Program-made: the position numbers and the translations under genes | DNA from: AP-16 sp963755055 | GTDB lineage: Bacteria; Pseudomonadota; Alphaproteobacteria; Rhizobiales; Xanthobacteraceae | NCBI GenBank assembly: GCA_963755055.1 | Contig: CAVWIS010000011.1 | Span: forward strand, 1-64,000 | DNA: 64,000 nt | Direction of reading: 5' to 3' | Notes under the pieces: model-generated | Seen by the model: only the letters and a program-made list of their open reading frames with translations | The model's database searches: none | What the model was told of the DNA's origin: nothing | Part shown: in pieces, positions 37,391 to 45,804 of the stretch | Numbering within the stretch: position 1 is the first letter of the stretch | Layout of the letters: every line of letters begins with the position of its first letter

Positions 37391-38712
37391 CGATCTCCAT
37401 CCTGTTGCAGTTCGCAGTGGTGCTCGGCGCCATCTGGCTCGGCGCGCGCTACAGCGGCGTCGGCCTCGGCCTGTGGGGCGCGGTCGGCCTCCTGGTGCTC
37501 GCGGTGGTGTTCGGGGTGGCGCCGACCTCGCCGCCGGTCGACGTGATCCTGATCATCCTGGCGGTCATCATGGCGGCCTCGGTGATGGACGCGGCGGGCG
37601 GCATCGACTTCCTGGTGCGCATCGCCGAGCGCATCATCCGGGCGCACCCGAAATACGTCACCATCGTGGCTCCGCTCACCACCTGGACCTTCACCTTCCT
37701 CGCCGGGACCGGCCACATCGTCTACCCGCTGCTGCCGGTGATCTACGAGGTGGCGCACCAGAACGGCATCCGGCCCGAGCGGCCGATGGCGGTGGCCACC
37801 ATCGCCTCGCAGCAGGCGATCACCGCGAGCCCGGTGGCGGCGGCCACCGCAGCGATGATCGGCCTGTTCGCCGAAAAAGGCTTTCCCGAATGGGGGCTGC
37901 CGCAGATCCTGATGATCTGCGCGCCGTCGACGCTGATCGGCGTCCTGCTGGCGGCGATTGTGTCCATGTTCCTCGGAAAAAACCTGGCGGATGACAAGGA
38001 ATACCAAGCGCGCCTCGCCGCCGGTCTGATTCCGGCGCCGAAGTCTGCCGAGGCGCGTCCGAAACTGGCGCCGACGGCATCGATGTCGGCCTATATCTTC
38101 CTGGTGGGCGTCGCCTTCGTGGTGCTCGCCGGGTTCTTCCCCGGCCTGCGCACGCTGCCCGGCGCCAAGGCGGCACTGTCGATGCCGATCGTCATCGAGA
38201 TCGTCATGCTGGCGACGGCGGCCATCATGCTGGCGTTCACCGGCACCAAGGTCGACGAGGTGCCGAAGACCGCCACCTGCCGCGCCGGCATCGTCGCGGT
38301 GGTCGGCATCTTCGGCCTCGCCTGGCTCGGCGACAGCTTCATCGCCGCCAACAAGGACGTCATCGTCCCGGCGATCGGCGACCTCACCAAGGCGGCGCCG
38401 TGGACGTTCTCCCTCGGCCTGTTCTTCGCCTCGGTGCTGCTCTACAGCCAGGCGGCGACGACGCGGGCCCTGATGCCGCTCGGCATCGCGCTCGGCATCC
38501 CGCCGCAGTTTTTGATCGGCATGTTTCCGGCGGTCAACGGCTACTTCTTCATCCCGACCTACGGGTCACTGATCGCCGCGATCAACTTCGACCTCTCCGG
38601 CACCACCCGGATCGGAAAATATGTGCTCAATCATTCCTTCATGATCCCAGGGATCGTCGCCACCGCCGGCGCCGTGGCGACCGGGCTGCTGCTCGCCCGG
38701 GTGCTGCTGTGA
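37387..38712 (+). CDS. Anaerobic C4-dicarboxylate transporter (DcuA/DcuB family)
   Basis: The 441-aa inner-membrane antiporter has about 10-12 hydrophobic helices. Family motifs include AGTGHIVYPLLPVIYEVA, ATIASQQAITASPVAAA and GYFFIPTYGSLIAAINFD. Dcu proteins exchange aspartate or fumarate for succinate during fumarate respiration. Overlap with aspA indicates translational coupling. I cannot distinguish DcuA from DcuB with certainty. A tandem palindromic repeat begins 12 bases after the stop and could terminate transcription. Confidence 0.92.
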   Translation: MTISILLQFAVVLGAIWLGARYSGVGLGLWGAVGLLVLAVVFGVAPTSPPVDVILIILAVIMAASVMDAAGGIDFLVRIAERIIRAHPKYVTIVAPLTTWTFTFLAGTGHIVYPLLPVIYEVAHQNGIRPERPMAVATIASQQAITASPVAAATAAMIGLFAEKGFPEWGLPQILMICAPSTLIGVLLAAIVSMFLGKNLADDKEYQARLAAGLIPAPKSAEARPKLAPTASMSAYIFLVGVAFVVLAGFFPGLRTLPGAKAALSMPIVIEIVMLATAAIMLAFTGTKVDEVPKTATCRAGIVAVVGIFGLAWLGDSFIAANKDVIVPAIGDLTKAAPWTFSLGLFFASVLLYSQAATTRALMPLGIALGIPPQFLIGMFPAVNGYFFIPTYGSLIAAINFDLSGTTRIGKYVLNHSFMIPGIVATAGAVATGLLLARVLL

Positions 38713-38724
38713 GGTGAGAAGGTG

Positions 38725-39072
38725 GGGTGGGCAAATCGCCCGCATTGACTTGGTAATTGAAGCGGCGTCGCCGGGCGATTTGCCCACGCGGTCGGGCCGA
38801 GAGGCGTCACCGCGTGGGCAACGACGGGACCGGTTCCGGCCACCAAACAAATTCCGGGGCCGTCGTTGCCCACCCTACAATTCCGCGGATCGAGTAGGGT
38901 GGGCAAATCGCCCGCAATGACGGGGTAACCTTGAAGAGACGTCGACGGGCGATTTGCCCACGCGGTCGGGCCGAGAGGCGTCACCGCGTGGGCAACGACG
39001 GACCGGCTCCGGCCACCAAACAAATTCCGAGGCCGTCGTTGCCCACCCTACGATTCGGCGGATCGAGTGGGG
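38725..39072. repeat. Two tandem copies of a 171-bp palindrome-rich intergenic repeat
   Basis: Copy 1 starts near 38725 and copy 2 near 38896. Each contains nested inverted repeats: TGGGCAAATCGCCCG with CGGGCGATTTGCCCA, and TGGGCAACGACGG with CCGTCGTTGCCCA. The copies differ at scattered positions, mostly in the first 50 bases. The unit would fold into a long branched hairpin. It resembles mobile palindromic elements of Rhizobiales. There is no coding potential. Confidence 0.9.
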
Positions 39073-39418
39073 AACCATGGCCCGCATCCGGGTCGCGTGT
39101 ACGTAGCACTACTGGCGCGCGTTCTCGATTTGGCTAATGAGACTTTAACAGGTCGTCGCCAGGCCGAGGCCCTGGAAGGCGAGGTCGGGGATTTCCTTCG
39201 GACCGTCCGGGCGGTCTAGCCGCCGGTAAGCCAGGCTGCTCGCGGGCGCCCATGATGGAGCCGGCGTGCATGCGTGAATCCTGGCGCCTTACAACCGGCG
39301 CGGGGCAATCCATATCGCCTTGCCGCTCCCAAGGATTCAGGCCAATAAGGGGCCGGCGCGGCTCTTGAGGCCGCAATCGCGCAGATCGTGAGACGGGCAG
39401 TTGCCCCTGGAGGACAGG
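39073..39418. other. 346-base intergenic region, nothing recognised
   Basis: The gap lies between the tandem repeat and the small cupin-like gene. A minus-strand open frame (39134-39739) covers it, but its composition is that of an antisense shadow. The segment ends in GGAGGACAGG, the ribosome-binding site of the next gene. Confidence 0.4.
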
Positions 39419-39796
39419 ATGAAGATTCGGATTGGATTGGCAGTCGGAGCGGCAATGATGATCCATCTGGGCTCGACCGGCGCCATGGCGCAGACGGCCG
39501 CGCCCACCTTCGAGGGCGACCCGGACGTGTACAAGGTGATTTTCGAGGATGCGAATTTCCGCGTGATCGAGGCCACCCGGAAGAAAGGCGTCCATGACAA
39601 GGCGCACGGCCATCCGCTTCCGTCGATCGTCTACAACATCACCGACTGCACCACCAAGCAATATGCGCCCGACGGCAAGACAACCGAGGCGACCGCCAAA
39701 GCCGGGAGCGCGAGGGCCATTCCGGTCATCGCCTCGCACTCGGCCGAGAACACCGGCACCGCCGACTGCAGGCAGTTGTTCGTCGAAAGGAAGTAG
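39419..39796 (+). CDS. Small secreted cupin-like protein
   Basis: The 125-aa protein has a signal peptide (about residues 1-25, ending GAMAQ) and a short beta-rich domain resembling a minimal cupin, with a His pair in HDKAHGHPLPSIVY. Such rhizobial proteins are uncharacterised; a metal site at the His residues is possible. The start at 39419 is supported by a strong ribosome-binding site six bases upstream. A Cys pair (TDCTTK and TADCRQ) could form a disulfide. Function is not assigned. Confidence 0.72.
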   Translation: MKIRIGLAVGAAMMIHLGSTGAMAQTAAPTFEGDPDVYKVIFEDANFRVIEATRKKGVHDKAHGHPLPSIVYNITDCTTKQYAPDGKTTEATAKAGSARAIPVIASHSAENTGTADCRQLFVERK

Positions 39797-39865
39797 CCTT
39801 CCCCCGGCGCCCGCGCTTCATTTGGTCGAGGCGGACGCATGGCGCCCGTTCATCAGCTCGTCGGC

Positions 39866-40883
39866 ATGAGGTTTTTTCCCCGCAAGCTGCCGGGGATTGC
39901 CGGCGCGGCGGTCGCCGCCCTGTGGGCGACGGTCGCGTGGGGCGGCTCCCCGATCGAGCAATTCTACGTCTTCGGCGACAGCTATTCCGACGGCGGCAAC
40001 GGATATTCCTTGATCCGGCAGCCGTCGGGTCCGCCATACCAGGCACGATACTCGAACGGTCCCACCTCCGTTGAATATCTGGCGCAGACTTTCGGCACGC
40101 CGTTGCGCAACGCGAGCGAAGCCGGGTTGCCGGAGGAGTCCAGCATCAATTTCGCCGTGAGCGGGGCCTGGACCAGCCGGAAGAACAATGATGCGCCGAT
40201 GGATGGAAAGACCGGCTTGCTGAGCCAGGTGGCGGATTTCGCCAGGCTCGTCTCTTCCGGCAAGGCGCGCTTTGCCCCGCAGACCTCCCTGTTCTTCATC
40301 GGGATCGGCGCCAATGACGCGCTGTTCGGGAGCATCGGCGGCATCGACGCCGCGAGCCTCATCTCCGAGGCCGTCCAGAAATCTGGAAAAAGCCGTTCGA
40401 TCCCTGCATGGATCCGGCGCCCGGCATATCGCGATCGGGACGGTGCCGAATATCGGTACCAGCCCGCGCGCGGCCGCGTTGTCCCGCGACAAGCTTGCGG
40501 CGGTGAACACGGTCGTCGCCGCGATCAATCTTGGATATCTGCGTCAGGCGAGCGCGCTGCGCGCCTCGCTGAACGCCGACGTCTTCATCGTTCCCTGGGG
40601 CGCGTATTACAATTCGATCGTGGCGGCTCCGAAGGCGTACGGTCTGGCGACGGCGGCAAGCTGCATCGGCCGGGACGCCAGCGGCGCCCGATCGGTCTGC
40701 CCGAAGCCCGAGCAGCACGTCTTCCTGGATCAGCTTCATCCCACCACCGCCACCCATGCGCTGGTAGCCCGTCGCCTCGCGACCCAGAGCTGGCCGCATT
40801 TCGTCTGCCCGGATCGCCCGGGCGGGCGGCCGGCCGCAAGGTGCGAGCTCATGTCCTCCATGGAAGGCAACCTCGCGCAATAG
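39866..40883 (+). pseudogene. Secreted GDSL-type esterase/lipase, interrupted by a +1 frameshift
   Basis: The first frame holds a signal peptide (MRFFPRKLPGIAG onward), block I VFGDSYSDGGN with the nucleophile Ser, and block III GIGANDALF. The second frame holds ARHIAIGTVPNIG and block V DQLHPTTATH with the catalytic Asp/His. Removing one A from the run at 40379-40381 fuses them as EAVQNLEKAVRSLHG. All catalytic blocks survive, so the gene is intact apart from one base. An outer-membrane or secreted lipase/esterase role fits the family. The start could also be ATG 39839. Confidence 0.85.
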
Positions 40884-41147
40884 ATTGAATGGACTCTACG
40901 ACGGCGGCGTGGTGGCATGAAGGCGCGTTGCGACTGCCACCGGCGTACGGGCGCGAGTTTTCCCGCGCCGCAAGCGAGGGAGGGGCGACAGCGGCCGCCC
41001 ATCCGCAGCATGGCGCGTGCGATAGATTGATCGCGATGGAGAGGGACATGAAGCGGACCGGCGCCGGCCTGTTCAGATAAGATTGCCGTTGACTTAATTC
41101 ATGCGATATGCAATCTATGGTCGAGGAGACTCATCGGAGACTGTCGG

Positions 41148-42611
41148 TTGAGCACAAGCGTCACCAGGCGCCGGATTCTCCAGGAGATCGCCGCGACGGC
41201 GATCTTCGCTCCGGCGGTCTTCGCAGCATTGCGGGCGAGCAGCGCCGCCGCCTTGCCAAAACTGCCCAGCCTTCCGCCGACCGAAGCGCTCCTGCTGCTG
41301 CCGACCGACAGCCGCTTCGCCCGCTATCAGCCCGCCTACAATCGGCGCACCATGCTGCGCCCGCAACTGCGTGCGCTGTGCAAGACGCCGAAATCTGTTT
41401 CCGTCATGGTCGATTGGGCCCGCACCAACAAGGTGCCGTTTGCGCTGCGCAGCGGCGGCCACGGTTACGAAGGCTTTTCCCAGAGCGCGAGCGTCGTCAT
41501 CGACACCCGGCTGATGAGCAAGGTCACGATCGACACTGCCGGCGGCACCGCCACTGTCGGTGCCGGCGCTGCCCTCGGCGACATCTACAAGCAGATCGGC
41601 GCCAAGGGGTTGGCGATTCCCGCCGGAAGCTGCCCGACCGTGGGCGTGTCCGGACATGTGCTGGGAGGCGGCTTCGGCCTGCTGGGGCGGCCGCTCGGGC
41701 TCGCCTGCGACAGCCTGCAGGCACTCGAGCTCGTCGACCCGCAGGGGCGCATCGTCGAGGCCGATCCGCAGCATGAGGCGGATCTGTTCTGGGCCTGCCG
41801 CGGCGGCGGCGGCGGCAGTTTTGGCGCCGCCACCAGCTTTCGCTTCAAGCTGCACCCGATCGGCCAAGTCGTGGTGTTCGGCCTCACCTGGACGCTGAAC
41901 GCCGCCCGCGCCGCCAAGGTCATGAAGGCCTGGCAGGCCTGGGCGCCGCACGCCCCCAATGCCATCACCTCGATCTTCAAGCTCGGCAAGAACGCGGACG
42001 GAAGCATCAACGTCCATTGCGCCGGCCAGTCCGTCGGGTCGTCGAGCCAGCTGCGCCAGGAGCTCAAAATCCTCACCGGCGTCGAGCAGCCGGACGCGGT
42101 CCCGACGATCAAATCGAAGTCGTTCCTCGATGCGGTGAATTATTTTTCCGGCGGCTGGGACTACAAGTCCACATACTCCAAGTGCAAATCCGACTATGTC
42201 CTGTCGCCGCTCAGCGACGATGGGATCGCCACGCTGATCGACCAGCTGCGCCGTCTGCCGGCCCACGCCATCGTCCCGATCTGCAATTCCTATGGCGGCG
42301 CGGTCGCCGACATCTCCCCCGACGCCACTGCCTTCGCCCGCCGGGCCGGCACGCTCTATTGCATCCAGTACTATTCCAGCTGGGCGGCGGCCAAGGATAC
42401 GCCGACGCATCTCGCCCGCATGAAGGGTCTTTACGATGCGATGCGCCCCTATGTGTCGGGCGCCGCTTATGTGAACTATTGCGACCTCGAGCTCGCCGAC
42501 TGGCCCGACGCCTATTGGGGCGCCAATCTCGCCCGCCTCAAGCAGGTCAAGCAGACGTTCGACCCCGACAACGTGTTTCGCCATGCCCAGAGCATCCCGG
42601 TGACGGGGTGA
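41148..42611 (+). CDS. Secreted FAD-linked oxidase (berberine-bridge-enzyme-like)
   Basis: The 487-aa protein begins with a Tat-like leader (TRRRILQEIAATAIFAP). It has a PCMH-type FAD-binding domain (about residues 70-245) with RSGGHGYEG, which contains the His that links FAD covalently in this family, and the HVLGGGFGLLGR segment. The C-terminal BBE segment (YVNYCDLELADWPDAYWG and a terminal TFDPDNVF) is also present. Members oxidise sugars, alcohols or alkaloid-like substrates using oxygen. The start is TTG 41148, with GGAGA seven to eight bases upstream. A weak promoter candidate (TTGACT at 41089) precedes it. The substrate is unknown. Confidence 0.88.
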   Translation: MSTSVTRRRILQEIAATAIFAPAVFAALRASSAAALPKLPSLPPTEALLLLPTDSRFARYQPAYNRRTMLRPQLRALCKTPKSVSVMVDWARTNKVPFALRSGGHGYEGFSQSASVVIDTRLMSKVTIDTAGGTATVGAGAALGDIYKQIGAKGLAIPAGSCPTVGVSGHVLGGGFGLLGRPLGLACDSLQALELVDPQGRIVEADPQHEADLFWACRGGGGGSFGAATSFRFKLHPIGQVVVFGLTWTLNAARAAKVMKAWQAWAPHAPNAITSIFKLGKNADGSINVHCAGQSVGSSSQLRQELKILTGVEQPDAVPTIKSKSFLDAVNYFSGGWDYKSTYSKCKSDYVLSPLSDDGIATLIDQLRRLPAHAIVPICNSYGGAVADISPDATAFARRAGTLYCIQYYSSWAAAKDTPTHLARMKGLYDAMRPYVSGAAYVNYCDLELADWPDAYWGANLARLKQVKQTFDPDNVFRHAQSIPVTG

Positions 42612-42733
42612 TCGAGGCAAGCCCTGGGAGTCAATGTGGCGCTCAGGCCGCGGGCCGCCGGACAAAGCCATGGCATGCGGTCGAGAACGCTCGAAGGCAG
42701 AGCAGGAAGGAGGGTGTCCGGTCGGGGTGCGCC

Positions 42734-43117
42734 TCAGTCCTTGCGTTGGCGCCCCGGCGCTTTGCCACGTGACTTCTGACGCGGAGACTTTGCCGGCAGC
42801 GTGGCGACAAAATCGAGGCCGAGCCCGATCCATTTCTTGAGGGTCGCGTCGGTCCGATAGGCATCGGGAGCCACGCGGACGAAGCCGGCGACGGTCCGGC
42901 CGCGCATCTCCACCGGCTGGACATGCGGCCCGCCAAGCAGCCGCTCTTGCGCCTGCGCCCCGACGCGGACCATGAGGCCTCCCTTGCCGCTGACCGAGCA
43001 GCACATGGCGCCGTGCACCATGAAGCACAGCCCGCCCATCAGTTTCTTCTCGACTACATCGGGCCTTCCAGCCAGCATCTTGCGGACCCGGTCCGCGGTG
43101 CGCTCGTCGTACGCCAT
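42734..43117 (-). CDS. TfoX N-terminal domain protein
   Basis: The 127-aa protein has the TfoX_N domain: VVEKKLMGGLCFMVHGAMCCSV and AQAQERLL. It lacks the C-terminal TfoX domain found in competence regulators, and ends in a Lys/Arg-rich tail (PRQKSRGKAPGRQRKD). Short TfoX_N proteins are common in Alphaproteobacteria and uncharacterised. Its ATG overlaps the stop of the upstream oxidase-like gene (TGATG), so the two are coupled. Confidence 0.85.
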   Translation of the reverse strand: MAYDERTADRVRKMLAGRPDVVEKKLMGGLCFMVHGAMCCSVSGKGGLMVRVGAQAQERLLGGPHVQPVEMRGRTVAGFVRVAPDAYRTDATLKKWIGLGLDFVATLPAKSPRQKSRGKAPGRQRKD

Positions 43118-43680
43118 CAGCGATACCTCCTCCGATGCGAAGAGGTCATGGATGGAAACAGCCACCGCGTCGCCGTCTGGTCGAACTTCTCTTCGAATAG
43201 CCCGAACCCGACGCTCGGCCGAATGCGGTACACCGGCTGCTCCATCTCCCGCAAATTCCACGCGTACTTCTTCTCATACGCGCTCGCGAACCTCTCAAAC
43301 TCCGGATCCTGCGTGTCGATCACGTCCACTGTACCTTCGATGATCGCCGCCTTCGCCGCGTCATCCGTGCCGATCACGCATTTGGGGTTTGCCGCCAGAT
43401 TGCGTGCCTTGCGTGATGACGCCCCGGTGCTGAACCAGAAGCTGTCGTCGAGCCACACGCCCCAGATAATCATCAGATGAGGCGCAGCATCCGGACGCGT
43501 GGTCGCGATCCAATACCGGCGACTCTTCTTCAGCCGGTCAGCCGCCCATTTCCAAGGGAGCAGGCCCGTCTTTTTCGTGGAAATTTCATAGCCGGCTACA
43601 CTCAGTCGAGTTGCCTTGGGGCCTTTGCGTTTGGGCGGCGCGTTACGCTTGGCCTTCCGCAACATGTCAGCCTCATTCAT
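43117..43680 (-). CDS. Pyridoxamine 5'-phosphate oxidase-like FMN-binding protein
   Basis: This roughly 187-aa split-barrel protein has ADRLKKSRRYWIATTRPD and APHLMIIWGVWLDDSFWF. These match general stress/F420- or FMN-binding PNPOx-like proteins rather than true PdxH. An N-terminal Lys/Arg-rich segment precedes the barrel. The start is uncertain (43701, 43680 or 43665); the open frame continues into the neighbouring tRNA-Leu gene, which cannot be coding. I prefer 43680. It is co-transcribed and overlapping with the TfoX_N gene. Confidence 0.8.
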   Translation of the reverse strand: MNEADMLRKAKRNAPPKRKGPKATRLSVAGYEISTKKTGLLPWKWAADRLKKSRRYWIATTRPDAAPHLMIIWGVWLDDSFWFSTGASSRKARNLAANPKCVIGTDDAAKAAIIEGTVDVIDTQDPEFERFASAYEKKYAWNLREMEQPVYRIRPSVGFGLFEEKFDQTATRWLFPSMTSSHRRRYR

Positions 43681-43707
43681 GGCTTCTGCGCTGCGGAGCA
43701 TTGCAAC

Positions 43708-43794
43708 TGGTGCCCCTGGCCGGACTCGAACCAGCACGACCTTGCGGCCACCTGATTTTGAGTCAGGCGCGTCTACCAATTCCGCCACAGGGGC
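43708..43794 (-). tRNA. tRNA-Leu (anticodon CAA)
   Basis: The 84-base cloverleaf has a 7-bp acceptor stem GCCCCTG/CAGGGGC, the D-loop region TGGCGGAATTGGTAGACGC, the anticodon stem-loop CTGA-CTCAAAA-TCAG giving CAA, a long variable arm (GTGGCCGCAAGGTCGT) as expected for a class II leucine tRNA, and a T arm with GGTTCGAGTCC. CCA is encoded at 43708-43710. Confidence 0.97.
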
Positions 43795-43993
43795 ACGGCG
43801 GGCGGATCATAGCGGCGGCGGCCGGGCGGTCAACGGTTCGCTCGGCGCCCGGCCGGGCGTTCGGGTCCAAGCGCGGCGCCCCGCATCACGTTCACCCGGA
43901 ATGCGGTCACGAATCCCTAAATCGACAGGTCTGGTCCGGCCGGCTATGCCGCGTGTCATCAGGCGGTCGGGTCCGCCACAGCCGGGAACATCG

Positions 43994-44521
43994 ATGCTCG
44001 CCAGAACCGAGGAGCTTGTCCGCACCACGCCGGCGGCCGCCGCGGCGGCGGCGATCGCGGCGGTCGGGGCCGCCACCATCGCCGGCGCCTGGTTCTTCCA
44101 GCTGGTGCTCGGCATCATGCCGTGCCCGCTCTGCCTCGAGCAGCGCCTGTTCTACTACGCGGCGATCCCGCTCGCCGCCGTGACGGCGATCGCCGCCTGG
44201 CGCGGGGCGCCGCGGCCGGCGGTGGCCGGCGGGCTGGCGCTGGCCGGGCTCATCATGCTCGGGAGCGCCGCGCTCGGCGCCTATCATTCCGGGGTCGAGT
44301 GGCACTGGTGGGCGGGCCCGCAGGATTGCTCCGGCCCGGTCAACAGTCTCGGCTCGGCCGGCGATCTCCTCAAGCGGCTGCAGACGGCGAGCGTCGTGCG
44401 CTGCGACGAGGCGTCCTGGCGTTTTCTCGGACTGTCGCTCGCCGGCTACAATGTGCTGATCTCGCTCACCCTCGTCGCCGTCGCGGCGTGGGGCATCCGC
44501 CGCACCTTGCGCGCCGCCTAG
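43994..44521 (+). CDS. dsbB: Disulfide bond formation protein DsbB
   Basis: The 175-aa inner-membrane protein has four predicted helices. The quinone-linked Cys pair CPLC is at residues 44 and 47, and the second periplasmic pair appears as PQDCSGPVN and VVRCDEASW. DsbB reoxidises DsbA and passes electrons to ubiquinone. The start at ATG 43994 avoids the upstream tRNA region. No dsbA is adjacent. An AT-rich segment separates it from the Fic gene. Confidence 0.9.
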   Translation: MLARTEELVRTTPAAAAAAAIAAVGAATIAGAWFFQLVLGIMPCPLCLEQRLFYYAAIPLAAVTAIAAWRGAPRPAVAGGLALAGLIMLGSAALGAYHSGVEWHWWAGPQDCSGPVNSLGSAGDLLKRLQTASVVRCDEASWRFLGLSLAGYNVLISLTLVAVAAWGIRRTLRAA

Positions 44522-44573
44522 ATTCCTCGCCCATTTGTCGTTTTCGATCGCGTAACCGATTTGGAAGCTATTA

Positions 44574-44593
44574 TAGACTATTGGTGTAGTCTA
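44574..44593. promoter_or_regulatory. Palindromic operator candidate upstream of the Fic gene
   Basis: A perfect inverted repeat, TAGACTA-TTGGTG-TAGTCTA, begins 40 bases before the Fic start codon and overlaps a TATTAT sequence that could be a -10 element. The short symmetrical arms suit binding by a dimeric winged-helix protein, possibly the Fic protein's own C-terminal domain. Confidence 0.6.
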
Positions 44594-44613
44594 CAATATC
44601 CTGCCAAGTCACT

Positions 44614-45747
44614 ATGGACTCCGGCATCTACGAGATGGACGCCAGCGGTCGCCGATGCTTCCGGCCCGCGACCCCGCATGTCCCGCGGTTGGAGGACATC
44701 CTCGATAGTCTCGATCCGGCGCAGGCCGCGATACGGGAATTCGACCGCGCCATCCTGGCCTTCGAGCCGGGAGGGGTCGTCGGGCGGCTCTTCGCCCGGC
44801 TCGACGCCGTCCATTCGTCCGGCGCCGAAGGTACGACCACCACGTTCACCGAGCTGATGGAATTCGAAAGCTCGCTGCACGCGGCGGCTGATCCCGAGGA
44901 TGCGGCGTCCGTCTCGGCCTGCGCGCAGGCAGTGGAGGAGTCGGGATCCGGCGCCGACCCGGTCGCGCTGATGCTGCGCATCCACCGGCGGCTGTTCGAG
45001 CGCTCACGCAACCGGATGGCGGCGATGACGGCCGGCCGGCTGAAAGAACGTGTGAATGGAACGGCGGACGATGAATCGCCGGACGGGTATTTCTACTTCA
45101 GCCGACCGGACTCGGTTCCCGCCGCCCTTCAGGAATGGAGCGCCTTCACCCTCGGCGAAAGCGCCCGCACGCCGGAGATCGTCAGGCAGATCCTGTCGCA
45201 TTGGATGCTCGAGCATATCCATCCGACGGCGGACGGCAACGGACGGGTCGGGCGGCTGCTGGTTCCGCTGATCATGAGGACGAAGCACGCGACGAAATCC
45301 ACCTGCGCGTTCTTCGGCGAAGCCATTCATGACGACAAGCAACTCTATGTCGAGGCTCTGAAGGCGGCCCGGACGTCGGGCGACATGACCGCCTGGACCC
45401 GCCTGATGCTCGCCTTCCTGCAGCGGGCGGCGGAAGCCAATCTCGTGCGCATCGAAAGTCTTGCGCAACTTCATGCCGCATGGACGCAGGCCATCAGCAA
45501 ATACCGATCCGACAGCATCATCCACGCGCTGGCGCCGTTTGCCCTCACGCAGCCGGCCTTCACCATCGCGGACGCGCTTTACGCCATCGGTGGAACGTTC
45601 GCGAGCATCAACACGGCCGCTGCCCGACTGGTCGATATCGGCGTCCTAAAGATCGCAAAGGGAGCCAGACGCGACCGACTGTTCCAGGCATTCCAGGTGC
45701 TCGATCTGTTCGACCGGTTCAGGGCAGCGCCCCGCCGCCGGCCGTGA
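44614..45747 (+). CDS. Fic-domain protein (AMPylase-type) with N-terminal inhibitory motif and C-terminal winged helix
   Basis: The 377-aa protein is of the common Fic layout. The N-terminal Fic_N region contains an SxxxEG inhibitory motif (Ser68 to Gly73), typical of class II Fic proteins that are autoinhibited by the Glu. The Fic core has HPTADGNGRVGR around residues 203-214; the usual HPFxxGNGR Phe is replaced by Thr. The C-terminal 90 residues look like a winged-helix DNA-binding domain. Fic enzymes transfer AMP (or other nucleotides) to target hydroxyls. The palindrome upstream suggests autoregulation. The surrounding sequence is slightly more AT-rich. Confidence 0.88.
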   Translation: MDSGIYEMDASGRRCFRPATPHVPRLEDILDSLDPAQAAIREFDRAILAFEPGGVVGRLFARLDAVHSSGAEGTTTTFTELMEFESSLHAAADPEDAASVSACAQAVEESGSGADPVALMLRIHRRLFERSRNRMAAMTAGRLKERVNGTADDESPDGYFYFSRPDSVPAALQEWSAFTLGESARTPEIVRQILSHWMLEHIHPTADGNGRVGRLLVPLIMRTKHATKSTCAFFGEAIHDDKQLYVEALKAARTSGDMTAWTRLMLAFLQRAAEANLVRIESLAQLHAAWTQAISKYRSDSIIHALAPFALTQPAFTIADALYAIGGTFASINTAAARLVDIGVLKIAKGARRDRLFQAFQVLDLFDRFRAAPRRRP

Positions 45748-45804
45748 CGGGTCGAGATTGAACCACATGGGCGGCGTATGCTGCCGTGGTTAGACTGGCT
45801 TTCC

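Noticed and set aside
38725..39072. Possible CRISPR array
   Set aside because: There are only two copies, the unit is 171 bp, palindrome-rich, with no spacers of constant length and no cas genes.
39134..39739. A 201-codon minus-strand gene downstream of the tandem repeat
   Set aside because: It overlaps the better-supported cupin-like gene and lacks any domain or ribosome-binding site.
43681..43788. N-terminal extension of the PNPOx-like gene
   Set aside because: The extra codons coincide with the tRNA-Leu gene. An internal start is required.
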